In this document: positions 1-7,437 of the stretch, one piece after another
How positions within the stretch are numbered: the first letter of the stretch is position 1
Layout: every line of letters starts with the position of its first letter
Source: an uncultured Muribaculaceae bacterium
Lineage (GTDB): Bacteria; Bacteroidota; Bacteroidia; Bacteroidales; Muribaculaceae
Reading direction: 5' to 3'
Assembly (NCBI GenBank): GCA_910587915.1
Contig: CAJUOB010000002.1
Span: 26,239 to 90,238 of the forward strand
DNA: 64,000 nt
Notes under the pieces: generated by a model
The model's input: the letters and a program-made list of their open reading frames with translations, nothing else
Told to the model about the DNA's origin: nothing
Database searches by the model: none
Translations under genes and position numbers: made by a program

Positions 1-29
1 TATACACCGACACCCAGCTACCCCGCGCC

Positions 30-47
30 GCATCGCGGTGCCACATC
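30..47. repeat. 18-bp intergenic repeat, copy 1
   Basis: GCATCGCGGTGCCACATC occurs exactly here and at 1500-1517, on opposite sides of the IS. Its first 12 bases are nearly self-complementary. Confidence 0.6.
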
Positions 48-86
48 TCCACCATACACCCCTCACAGCACCACCCCCAAAAAGGC

Positions 87-95
87 CGCATAGCG
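87..95. repeat. Candidate target-site duplication, left copy
   Basis: CGCATAGCG directly abuts the left inverted repeat of the IS and is repeated exactly at 1427-1435. The 9-mer also occurs at 1466-1474 next to the solitary hairpin, so it may be part of the resident repeat rather than a true duplication. Confidence 0.5.
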
Positions 96-1426
96 TTTTA
101 GCGGTCGGAAGAGCTAATCAGGCGGTATTTCTAATGATTTTGTGGCGTCATGGCCGTTTGGACATATTTGAGGAAGAGGATGGGTATAGATCCAGTTCTC
201 CAGTTGTATTACCATTCTGGATTGAGCCAATGTGGGGCCAATTCCATTTGAGATAGCATACAACTTCAGCAGCACGGCTGCAATAAGTGTCATATAGAGC
301 ATCACCTCAATACCGTTCTTGCTTGTAGACAACAGGTGTGAAAAAGACAGGTTCTGCTTCAGAAATTTGTAAAAGACCTCGATGCTCCAACGCTTCTTAT
401 ACATATGAACAATATCCAACACATCAGATTCAAAATCGTCAGTTATAAGAAGCATTTCAGACTCATAACGACGCCTCTTTGCACTAGGCAAAGTCTTCGG
501 TCGTGGCTTGATGAATTTAACACGTATAATCCTGAATCTCTCTTTTCCGTAAGATGATTTCGGGGGTCTGTTCAGAAAAGCCATATTATCTTCTATCACT
601 TCAAACTCATCATCCTTGAGAATTGTTCCGACAGTGATATTGCTTTGCTCAATATGATAAATACGGCCTAACTTAAGTCTTGAGACAAAGTGGCAATTCT
701 TTTGAATACAAATATCCTTGATATAGCACAGTGTGTTATAACCGGTTGTTCCTCTGTCGAATACGAACACTCTTCCAGGCTCCGACTCATTTTCAGCTGT
801 CGCAATCACTGTATCTCTAAGAGCTATTTCCTCACTTGAAGCTGTCTGCTTTGTGAATACTTTCTCCAATACGGCAGAGAAACCATCGTAAGCCATACCA
901 TACTTTATATGTTTCTTCTGACCTCCAAACCGATTGTTTACGCCAGTGTTTATCCCTTCACTGAGTTTAGCGCTTGTCTCTGCCACCAACGTCGTATCAA
1001 TACGGATTATGTTGGAATCTTCAAGATCCGTCGGGTCAATAATCCTCTGGGCACGCATTAGAATCTCATCATATATTTGTGCAAAATACTTGGGATTGAT
1101 GCTGGAGAGTCGCTCTGCAATAGATGAGTGTGATAATGGTGTCGCTCCGATGTCAATCTGTAGAAATTCGTCAAGCCATATTGAAGATGATTGTTCGCAT
1201 ATCTTGCGTTGGCTCATATCATTGTTACGTAGAAATCCAATGAGAAGTAGAGAGAAGAGTCTTAGGGCACTAAGTTTTTTTGCCTTGTAATCGACCTTGA
1301 GTTCATCCGCAGTCTGCGCCATGAAATCCAATGGTAGCTGGCGCATCAATTTTATTATGTCTACAGGTTTTTCCATACCTATATAACAATTAAAATCGGG
1401 CTTTTTAGCTCTTCCGACCGCTAAAA
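96..1426 (-). mobile_element. IS4-family insertion sequence with 22-bp inverted ends
   Basis: A one-gene element whose ends are perfect inverted repeats: 96-117 reads TTTTAGCGGTCGGAAGAGCT plus two more matching bases, and 1405-1426 is its reverse complement. The 9-mer CGCATAGCG lies directly outside both ends (87-95 and 1427-1435), a direct repeat of the size known for IS4-family target duplications. The transposase stop codon (114-116) lies inside the left repeat, as is common in compact insertion sequences. The same end sequence also exists as a solitary hairpin 50 bp downstream (1475-1498), so the boundary could instead reflect insertion between resident palindromic repeats. Confidence 0.8.
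114..1376 (-). CDS. IS4-family DDE transposase
   Basis: A 420-residue transposase of the IS4 type found in Bacteroidetes. The N-terminal ~120 residues look like the DUF4372 helical domain. The DDE core shows Asp127 (in RIDTTLVAE), Asp207 (in VFDRGTTGY) and Glu333. Glu333 sits in the IS4 signature Tyr326-x2-Arg329-x3-Glu333-x6-Lys340, complete here. No frameshift or premature stop is visible and the length is normal, so the element may be active. It would cut and rejoin DNA at the flanking inverted repeats. The start is the ATG just inside the right inverted repeat. Confidence 0.93.
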   Translation of the reverse strand: MEKPVDIIKLMRQLPLDFMAQTADELKVDYKAKKLSALRLFSLLLIGFLRNNDMSQRKICEQSSSIWLDEFLQIDIGATPLSHSSIAERLSSINPKYFAQIYDEILMRAQRIIDPTDLEDSNIIRIDTTLVAETSAKLSEGINTGVNNRFGGQKKHIKYGMAYDGFSAVLEKVFTKQTASSEEIALRDTVIATAENESEPGRVFVFDRGTTGYNTLCYIKDICIQKNCHFVSRLKLGRIYHIEQSNITVGTILKDDEFEVIEDNMAFLNRPPKSSYGKERFRIIRVKFIKPRPKTLPSAKRRRYESEMLLITDDFESDVLDIVHMYKKRWSIEVFYKFLKQNLSFSHLLSTSKNGIEVMLYMTLIAAVLLKLYAISNGIGPTLAQSRMVIQLENWIYTHPLPQICPNGHDATKSLEIPPD

Positions 1427-1435
1427 CGCATAGCG
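1427..1435. repeat. Candidate target-site duplication, right copy
   Basis: Second copy of CGCATAGCG, directly outside the right inverted repeat of the IS and in the same orientation as 87-95. Confidence 0.5.
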
Positions 1436-1465
1436 GTCATCACATTAGTAGGCCATTGCAAGGGC

Positions 1466-1507
1466 CGCATAGCGTTTTAGCGGTCGGAAGAGCTAAAACG
1501 CATCGCG
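1466..1507. repeat. Solitary palindrome identical to the IS end
   Basis: TTTTAGC (1475-1481), a 10-nt loop and GCTAAAA (1492-1498) form a hairpin; with the flanking GCG/CGC the perfect stem is 10 bp. Its 24 bp match the reverse complement of the IS right end (1403-1426). It is flanked by CGCATAGCG (1466-1474) and CGCATCGCG (1499-1507), direct repeats with one mismatch. It could be a minimal non-autonomous element, a relic of the IS, or a resident REP-like repeat used by the IS. Confidence 0.7.
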
Positions 1508-1714
1508 GTGCCACATCACGCATACCACAGAGTGGCGGAGCCACGACATCATCCATAACCCCGGGTGCAACCCGGGGACAGAACCCACATCCATTAAATA
1601 GCCTCGAAGAGGCGATATTATGGAGCCACATCACTCGTCCCCCCATACATCCCTCATAGCAACACCCACAAAAAAGCACAAACTATCACCTTGCCCAATA
1701 TCGCCATTTTTTAC

Positions 1715-1722
1715 TACTTTTG
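1715..1722 (+). promoter_or_regulatory. Bacteroidetes-type -7 box
   Basis: TACTTTTG fits the consensus TAnnTTTG. It precedes the dehydrogenase by about 150 bp, implying a long leader. A weaker match, TATCTTTC, lies nearer the gene around 1784. Confidence 0.45.
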
Positions 1723-1870
1723 CAGAAACCATGCATTGCACTCCCGCAAGCACCGGACGGCACAATCACCTCAGTCAAAACTATCTTTCGAAACGGCTGA
1801 ACAATTACACCCCTGAAATGGTTTTGATGTAAACAATACACTAATCAGACCCCCTGATTTTTCATCACTT

Positions 1871-3046
1871 ATGGAAAACTTCTCATACTACTCCCCCACC
1901 CTTTTCGAATTCGGACGCGGAGCCGAAGAAAAAGTCGGCATGCTCACCTTCCTCACCGGAGCGTCGAAACTGCTCATTGTATACGGCCGGAAATATGCCA
2001 AGACAAACGGACTCATCGACCGTATAACCAATTCGCTCGACACCCTCGGCATCGAACACGTCGAGTTGGGCGGTGTGGAGCCAAATCCCACCGACACACT
2101 CGTATACGAAGGCATTAAACTTGCCCGTGCAAAAAAAATCGACGGACTACTGGCCGTTGGTGGTGGATCGGTCATCGACACCGCCAAAGCCATCGCAGCA
2201 GGAGTGCCCTACAAAGGCGACTTCTGGGATTTCTACGAAGGCAAGGCCCAGGTAGAGGAAGCTCTTCCTATCGGCGTGGTACTCACCATCCCCGGAGCCG
2301 GAAGCGAAGGATCGGGAAACAGCGTGATCACCCGCTCGGCCGACAAACGCAAAATCAGCGTGCGCACCGACAGCATACTCAAACCACGCTTCGCAATCAT
2401 GAATCCCGAGATGACAGTGAGCCTGTCGTCGCGACAGACAGCTATCGGCGTTGTCGACATGATGGCACATATACTCGAACGCTACTTCTCCAACACCACA
2501 CGCGTGGAAGTGACCGACCGCCTTGCCGAGGGACTGCTGATGGCTCTCATGACAGAAGCACCCAAGGCCATGGCAGACCCCTCCGACTATCAGGCTCGCG
2601 CCAACATCGAATGGGCCGGAACACTCGCCCACAACGGGCTCGTAGGATGCGGACGGCGCGAAGACTGGAGCTCGCACGCCATGGAGCATGAGATCAGCGC
2701 CTTGTATCCCGAGGTGGCACATGGTGCCGGCCTCGCCGTGGTAATGCCGGCATGGATGGCTTTCATGGCTCACCACAAGCCGTCGAAAGTGGCCCAGTTG
2801 GGTCGCCGCATTTTCGGGGTCGATGCCGGCGACGACCGCTCGGCAGCCATCGAAACTGTGGCATCCCTGAAAGCATACTTCACAGCCGTACTCCGCATGC
2901 CATCCACATTCAAGGCTCTCGGAATCGAAAACCCCGACATCGACACACTCGTGCGCAAACTGCATGAGAACAAAGGCGAGACTCTCGGCAACTACTATAA
3001 ACTGACTGCCGAGGACACCCGCCAGATCTACGAACTCATGCAATAA
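1871..3046 (+). CDS. Iron-containing alcohol dehydrogenase (butanol dehydrogenase type)
   Basis: A 391-residue cytosolic group III alcohol dehydrogenase that interconverts aldehydes or ketones and alcohols with NAD(P)H; the real substrate cannot be told from sequence. The N-terminal nucleotide-binding half carries GGGSVIDTAKAIA (residues 97-109). The C-terminal helical half has the metal ligands Asp196 and His200 (VVDMMAHILE), His269 (SSHAMEHE) and His284 (EVAHGAG). Length and order are typical of the BdhA/YqhD branch. It stands alone, ending one base before the convergent YciO-like gene. It may help dispose of reducing equivalents or detoxify aldehydes in an anaerobe. Confidence 0.92.
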   Translation: MENFSYYSPTLFEFGRGAEEKVGMLTFLTGASKLLIVYGRKYAKTNGLIDRITNSLDTLGIEHVELGGVEPNPTDTLVYEGIKLARAKKIDGLLAVGGGSVIDTAKAIAAGVPYKGDFWDFYEGKAQVEEALPIGVVLTIPGAGSEGSGNSVITRSADKRKISVRTDSILKPRFAIMNPEMTVSLSSRQTAIGVVDMMAHILERYFSNTTRVEVTDRLAEGLLMALMTEAPKAMADPSDYQARANIEWAGTLAHNGLVGCGRREDWSSHAMEHEISALYPEVAHGAGLAVVMPAWMAFMAHHKPSKVAQLGRRIFGVDAGDDRSAAIETVASLKAYFTAVLRMPSTFKALGIENPDIDTLVRKLHENKGETLGNYYKLTAEDTRQIYELMQ

Positions 3047-3047
3047 A

Positions 3048-3674
3048 TCACACAGAAAGCTCCCCGAGGCCCTGGCGGATAATCTCGGGCGACGAGCTAT
3101 CAAGACAATCGACGACGGTGCTACCCTCGGTGGCACCGTCGCCGCCGTCTATAAGCATTGTCACTTCCTGAGTCGACGAATACCGCAGCCCGAGAGCACG
3201 CGGATCGGAAACTTCTGCCAACGCATCATCGCCGTCTCCGAGCGGCACCGACGATGTCATCACCGGGTTGCCGAGCGCTTCGGCAATAGCCACTGCAATA
3301 GCATTGTCGGGCACTCGCACTCCAACCGTACGGCGCCCCTTGAAAACTTTTGGCAAGGTGCTCGCCGCCGGAAGCACAAAAGTGAACGGTCCGGGAAGAT
3401 TTTCCTTCATCAGGCGGAACGCGCGGTTATCTATCCGAGCATATTCGGCAGCCTGCGACAGGCCCGAACATACCACCGACAGATTATTCTTGTCGGGATT
3501 GATGCCTTTCAACCGGCACAGACGCTCAACAGCGCGGTTATTGAGCGCATCCGCTCCAAGAGCATAGAACGAGTCCGTAGGATACACTATGATTTCGCCG
3601 CGGCGCAGAGCCTCCACAGCTTCGTCGATATACCTGCGGTTGATCGACTGAGGATATATTGTAAGTATTTTCAT
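3048..3674 (-). CDS. YciO/Sua5/YrdC-family protein (threonylcarbamoyl-AMP synthase-like)
   Basis: A 208-residue single-domain protein of the YrdC fold, which binds ATP, tRNA or double-stranded RNA and in Sua5/TsaC makes threonylcarbamoyl-AMP for the t6A modification of tRNA. Visible family features are YPTDSFYALGADA (residues 31-43), the central LPGPFTFVLPA and GVRVPDN. The KNNLSVVCS segment replaces the Lys-x-Arg ... Ser-x-Asn signature of true TsaC, which points to the YciO branch, so enzymatic activity is uncertain. It is probably co-transcribed with the B3/4 gene 15 bp upstream, another tRNA-linked fold. Confidence 0.85.
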   Translation of the reverse strand: MKILTIYPQSINRRYIDEAVEALRRGEIIVYPTDSFYALGADALNNRAVERLCRLKGINPDKNNLSVVCSGLSQAAEYARIDNRAFRLMKENLPGPFTFVLPAASTLPKVFKGRRTVGVRVPDNAIAVAIAEALGNPVMTSSVPLGDGDDALAEVSDPRALGLRYSSTQEVTMLIDGGDGATEGSTVVDCLDSSSPEIIRQGLGELSV

Positions 3675-3689
3675 CGTCTCAGAGTAGAT

Positions 3690-4364
3690 TTAAGACAGCG
3701 CTTTTACATATGTCGCGCTTATATTTTTTGCTCCGGCATAGTCGGTGAGCAGACGGCGTGCCATAGCTTCCACATCTTCCGGCGACATTTCCGACGGCCC
3801 GTACATATTCACGGTCATCAGCAAGCGGCGGCTGTCGGGCGACAGCTTCGTGCGGTCGTTATCCGACGTCGGAGTTCCCACACCGCCGACACTGTCGCGG
3901 TACACCGGCAGCCCCTCTATGTTGAGCTGTCCACGTCCAATAGCCTCGTAGGGCTCGCCCGCACGACCCACACCGAGCGTCAGGCAATCACCGTCGATCT
4001 TGTCGGCATCGAATCCGCCTATCGAGTGCCCCGAAGCCATCGACAGCAGATTTATAAGGTCTATCACCGTGAGCGTACGATAGAGTTCCAGCCCCTTCAC
4101 CGCACGGCGGCACAGAGCCTCTGCGCTCGGCCGGTAGCGGTTGGGATCCTTGCCAAGCGCCTTATATGCCGCGCGGGTGGCATCGATCGCCGGACGATGG
4201 CGCACCTTTTCCATCGGAGTCGACTCCTTGATGGCCGCGGCGCAGCGCTCGATTTCGTTCCACAATTCATCGGCAGTATCGCCATTCTCTATATCTGCTT
4301 CCATGCACAGCACCTCCAGCCCGGGAGCCGCTGCTTTTATCTCGTTTTCAAACCGTATTTCCAT
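3690..4364 (-). CDS. Stand-alone B3/4 domain protein (PheT-like tRNA editing fold)
   Basis: A 224-residue protein that is essentially one B3/B4 domain, the module that edits mischarged tRNA in the beta subunit of phenylalanyl-tRNA synthetase. Typical stretches are RPAIDATRAAYKALGKDPNR, LYRTLTVIDLINLLSM and the Gly-rich DKIDGDCLTLGVGRAGE. It lacks the synthetase core, so it may edit tRNA in trans or bind a small ligand; the function of free B3/4 proteins is not well established. It heads a two-gene operon with the YciO-like gene. A -7 box lies only 9 nt before the ATG. Confidence 0.85.
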   Translation of the reverse strand: MEIRFENEIKAAAPGLEVLCMEADIENGDTADELWNEIERCAAAIKESTPMEKVRHRPAIDATRAAYKALGKDPNRYRPSAEALCRRAVKGLELYRTLTVIDLINLLSMASGHSIGGFDADKIDGDCLTLGVGRAGEPYEAIGRGQLNIEGLPVYRDSVGGVGTPTSDNDRTKLSPDSRRLLMTVNMYGPSEMSPEDVEAMARRLLTDYAGAKNISATYVKALS

Positions 4365-4372
4365 AACGGCTG

Positions 4373-4380
4373 CAAATATA
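4373..4380 (-). promoter_or_regulatory. -7 box for the B3/4-YciO operon
   Basis: On the minus strand this reads TATATTTG (TAnnTTTG). Its last base is 9 nt from the B3/4 start codon, so the transcript would have almost no leader. Confidence 0.55.
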
Positions 4381-4513
4381 TCACCAATAACCGAGACATC
4401 CTCGCATAATCATTAAAAAAAGCACTCCGGCACATAATACCGGTCTAAACAATCGATGTCGCTACGGCGTTAATATCACACATTTATCGACCTTTAACCC
4501 CATTTATGATTGT

Positions 4514-6025
4514 ATGGACAAGAAAAGACTCACCGCTGAAAACGGGCGCCCTATCGCCGACAACCAGAATGCGCAAACAGCCGGTCGACCCGGCCCTGTC
4601 ACTGGTCAAGATCCGTGGTACATCGAAAAAATCTCTCACTTCGACCGCGAGGTAATCCCCGAACGCCGCATGCACGCCAAAGGCTCGGGAGCATTCGGAA
4701 CATTCACCGTCACCGACGACATAACCGAATTCACCCGTGCATCGATTTTCTCCGAAGTCGGGAAGCAGACCCCATGCCTGGTACGCTTCTCAACAGTGGC
4801 CGGAGAACGCGGCGCCGCCGATGCCGAACGCGACATCCGCGGATTCGCCATCAAATTCTACACCGACCAAGGCAATTGGGACCTCGTGGGAAACAATACT
4901 CCCGTATTTTTCCTGCGCGACCCGCTGAAATTCCCCGACCTCAACCATGCCATAAAGCGCGACCCTCGCACCGGCATGCGAAATCCCACCAGCAACTGGG
5001 ATTTCTGGACCCTTCTGCCCGAAGCGCTCCACCAGATCACAATCACCATGTCGCCACGAGGCATTCCCGCCTCATTCCGACACATGCATGGATTCGGAAG
5101 CCACACCTACAGCTTCATAAACAAGGACAACAAACGCACATGGGTCAAATTCCATTTCCGCACCCTCCAGGGAATCCGCAATCTGTCCGACAACGAAGCT
5201 GAGGCTATAATCGCCAAAGACCGCGAATCGCACCAGCGCGATCTATTCGACGCCATAGAAAGCGGCGATTTCCCCAAGTGGAAACTGCAGGTACAGCTCA
5301 TGACCGAGGATGAGGCACGGAAATACCACATCAATCCGTTCGACCTCACAAAGGTATGGTACCACAAGGATTTCCCGCTGCGCGACGTCGGAATCCTCGA
5401 GCTCAACAGAAACCCACAGAACTTCTTTGCCGAAATCGAGCAAGCCGCTTTCAATCCCGCCAACTTCGTGGATGGAATCGGACTATCGCCCGACAAGATG
5501 CTCCAGGGACGCCTTTTCTCATACGGCGATGCGCAGCGCTACCGTCTTGGAGTGAATCATAATCTCATACCGGTCAACCGGCCCAAGTGCCCCTTCCATT
5601 CCTACCACCGCGACGGCATGATGCGCACCGACGACAATTACGGAGCCACTGTCGCCTACGAGCCAAACAGCTTCGGTGAATGGCACGACTCGCCCGAACG
5701 CAAAGAACCACCGATGGAACTTCACGGCGAGCTCTACAACTACGACGAGCGCGAGTACGACGATGACTACTACACACAGCCCGGAAAACTATGGCGGCTC
5801 ATGAGCCACGACGACAAGCTGGCCACATGCCGCAACACCGCCACCCAGATGGAAACAGTGCCATTGTTCATAAAACAACGCCATGTCAGGGCTTGCTACA
5901 ACGCCGACCCCGAGTACGGCACCGAACTTTCCAAAGCCCTCGGCATAGACCTTGCGGAAGCACTGGTGGCCGAAGACCCTGCCCACCCCTCGTGGGACAA
6001 GCGCAAACCACAGCCCAAAGCATAA
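4514..6025 (+). CDS. katA: Heme catalase
   Basis: A 503-residue small-subunit (clade 3 type) catalase that converts hydrogen peroxide to water and oxygen. The distal His54 lies in [12 protein letters not shown], the distal Asn in [10 protein letters not shown] (Asn127/128), and the proximal heme ligand Tyr337 in [14 protein letters not shown] with Arg333. The C-terminal NADPH-binding region is present and no extra flavodoxin-like domain is attached. It is monocistronic: a strong terminator follows. Its presence fits an anaerobe tolerating oxygen exposure. The upstream 149 bp show no clear TAnnTTTG box, so an activator such as OxyR may be needed (inference only). Confidence 0.97.
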   Translation: MDKKRLTAENGRPIADNQNAQTAGRPGPVTGQDPWYIEKISHFDREVIPERRMHAKGSGAFGTFTVTDDITEFTRASIFSEVGKQTPCLVRFSTVAGERGAADAERDIRGFAIKFYTDQGNWDLVGNNTPVFFLRDPLKFPDLNHAIKRDPRTGMRNPTSNWDFWTLLPEALHQITITMSPRGIPASFRHMHGFGSHTYSFINKDNKRTWVKFHFRTLQGIRNLSDNEAEAIIAKDRESHQRDLFDAIESGDFPKWKLQVQLMTEDEARKYHINPFDLTKVWYHKDFPLRDVGILELNRNPQNFFAEIEQAAFNPANFVDGIGLSPDKMLQGRLFSYGDAQRYRLGVNHNLIPVNRPKCPFHSYHRDGMMRTDDNYGATVAYEPNSFGEWHDSPERKEPPMELHGELYNYDEREYDDDYYTQPGKLWRLMSHDDKLATCRNTATQMETVPLFIKQRHVRACYNADPEYGTELSKALGIDLAEALVAEDPAHPSWDKRKPQPKA

Positions 6026-6041
6026 TAAACCCTCAAAAACA

Positions 6042-6087
6042 AATCAGCATCTTCCGGCCACACGGCTCGAAGATGCTGATTTTTTTT
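6042..6087 (+). terminator. Rho-independent terminator after katA
   Basis: A 13-bp perfect stem AATCAGCATCTTC (6042-6054) / GAAGATGCTGATT (6069-6081) with a 14-nt loop, running into eight T residues. Confidence 0.9.
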
Positions 6088-6114
6088 GGCCATTACACCT
6101 AATGCGGCCAATAT

Positions 6115-6155
6115 GAAAAAAGCCGGGCGAAAGGCTTTCGACCTTCCGCCCGGCT
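6115..6155 (-). terminator. Terminator of the leucine-rich-repeat gene
   Basis: AGCCGGGCG (6121-6129) pairs with CGCCCGGCT (6147-6155). On the minus strand it is followed by a run of T (complement of GAAAAAA at 6115-6121). Confidence 0.85.
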
Positions 6156-6186
6156 CGGGGGGTATTTGTCTATCGCATTGCCGATA

Positions 6187-7242
6187 TTAGTAATTCCACT
6201 GGCAGGCAATCATCCTAAGATTCGGGCAGGCAATGGTTCGCATGTCGGTAATCACGTTGTAGCGACAGTTGACATAGGTAAGAGCCTGGTCGAAGGATAC
6301 ATCGAGCATCTGAAGCTCGTTGTTGTTGCAAAGGAGACGCTGCAGGAATGTCTGGTTGCTGAGGGTCAGCTGAGTAAGGTCGTTGTAGGAGCAGTCCACG
6401 AAGATAAGCTGCGGGCAGTTCGATACTTCGAGGGAAGTAAGATCGTTATAGGAGCATACGAGGTCGAGGAGAGCGTTGCACTCGCGCATGCCGAGCGATT
6501 TCATGTTGTTGTCGGAGCAGACGAAAGTGGAAAGGGAGGGAAGATTCGACACGATCATGTTAGCGATCTGGTTGTCGTCTACATTGAGGTTCTGCAGGCT
6601 GGTCACACCCGAGAGGGTAAGGCCGGTAAGCTTGTTGTAACCGCAGTAGAGGTTCTTGAGGGCGGTGCAATCGGCAATCACAAGGCTTTCGAGGTGGTTG
6701 CTCTGGCAGTTGAGGGTCTCGAGGGTAGGCGAAGCCTGAAGGTCGAGGGCTGCAAGGAGGTTCGAGGCGATGTTGATGTTCTTGATTGCGGGCACATCGT
6801 TGAGAGAGAATTCAGCGATACGGTTGTTGTTGATCGTCAACTTTGTAAGAGAGGTACAACCGTCGAAGTCAACTTCCGAAATCTGATTGCGCGAAGCATT
6901 GATTTCAGTAAGGGCCGATGCACCTTTGGCAGATACGCCCTTGATTTTGTTGCGCGACACGTCCACCTTCGTAAGAGCGGTGAAGCCGCTGAGGTCGAGA
7001 ACGCCGGCGAGGTGCTTGTCTTTCCAGTCGATGGCGGTCACGTTTTTGCCTACGACAGTTACGCCTTCCCAAGTCGAGGGATCTTTAATGTTTGTAATCT
7101 TGAGCGCTTCAGCATTGGTAGCGGCTTTTTCGGCCGGCTGGGCCAAGAAGTTCTGAAGTTGCTTGAGCTCGCCCTTATTTACCTGGGCGAAGGCTGCTGC
7201 ACTCCCGAGAGCAACAGCGAGGATGAATGCGATCTTTTTCAT
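6187..7242 (-). CDS. Secreted leucine-rich-repeat protein
   Basis: A 351-residue exported protein. Residues 1-19 form a signal peptide ending in AAAFAQ, with no lipobox Cys. From about residue 65 it is a run of roughly 21-residue leucine-rich repeats with the pattern LxxLxxxxNxL/IxxL, for example LTKLTINNNRIAEFSL and LKNLYCGYNKLTGLTL; many carry Cys in the strand position (LNCQSN, FVCSDN, LVCSYN, VDCSYN, LLCNNN, VNCRYN). It resembles BspA-like and internalin-like repeat proteins used for binding, but no catalytic or sorting domain is visible. It is transcribed alone, divergently from the phosphoesterase gene, and closed by its own terminator. Confidence 0.88.
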   Translation of the reverse strand: MKKIAFILAVALGSAAAFAQVNKGELKQLQNFLAQPAEKAATNAEALKITNIKDPSTWEGVTVVGKNVTAIDWKDKHLAGVLDLSGFTALTKVDVSRNKIKGVSAKGASALTEINASRNQISEVDFDGCTSLTKLTINNNRIAEFSLNDVPAIKNINIASNLLAALDLQASPTLETLNCQSNHLESLVIADCTALKNLYCGYNKLTGLTLSGVTSLQNLNVDDNQIANMIVSNLPSLSTFVCSDNNMKSLGMRECNALLDLVCSYNDLTSLEVSNCPQLIFVDCSYNDLTQLTLSNQTFLQRLLCNNNELQMLDVSFDQALTYVNCRYNVITDMRTIACPNLRMIACQWNY

Positions 7243-7404
7243 GACATATTTAATAATAGTGTTGTCTTAAAATCATCTCCCGGATGCTTGATTTATCCGA
7301 GTTTGATATTACAACAAGGCCTCACCGAAAAAGGTTCGGATATTTTAAAAAATTTTCATAAAAAATTTCCAAGCGCCTTGTCGGGCCTTTCCAAGCCTTT
7401 TCGC

Positions 7405-7412
7405 TATCTTTG
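7405..7412 (+). promoter_or_regulatory. -7 box for the phosphoesterase/propeller gene
   Basis: TATCTTTG, 25 bp before the ATG at 7438. It shows that a start far upstream in the same open frame is not real. Confidence 0.65.
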
Positions 7413-7437
7413 CACCATAATATTCAAAACAACGTCC

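Larger units (their letters stand above)
1430..1870. repeat. Gene-free stretch with mosaic palindromic repeats and a promoter
   Basis: No convincing gene. Besides the hairpin at 1472-1501 it holds GCATCGCGGTGCCACATC (1500-1517, also at 30-47), a perfect hairpin CCCCGGGT-gca-ACCCGGGG (1559-1577) and GCCTC-gaa-GAGGC (1601-1613). A stretch around 1640-1676 resembles 50-85 on the other side of the IS (both contain CCATACA, CCCTCA and CACCC in the same order). This mosaic of short stem-loops resembles REP/BIME-type intergenic repeats. From about 1715 the DNA is ordinary promoter and leader for the dehydrogenase gene; a possible 33-codon leader ORF at 1731-1832 has no other support. Confidence 0.6.

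Noticed and set aside
1440..1679. Short frames in the palindromic repeat patch beside the IS
   Set aside because: They are translations of repeats; no start context or family similarity.
6166..7437. A 424-codon open extension upstream of the phosphoesterase/propeller gene
   Set aside because: It is the antisense of the leucine-rich-repeat gene. The -7 box at 7405-7412 and the signal peptide at 7438 mark the real start.
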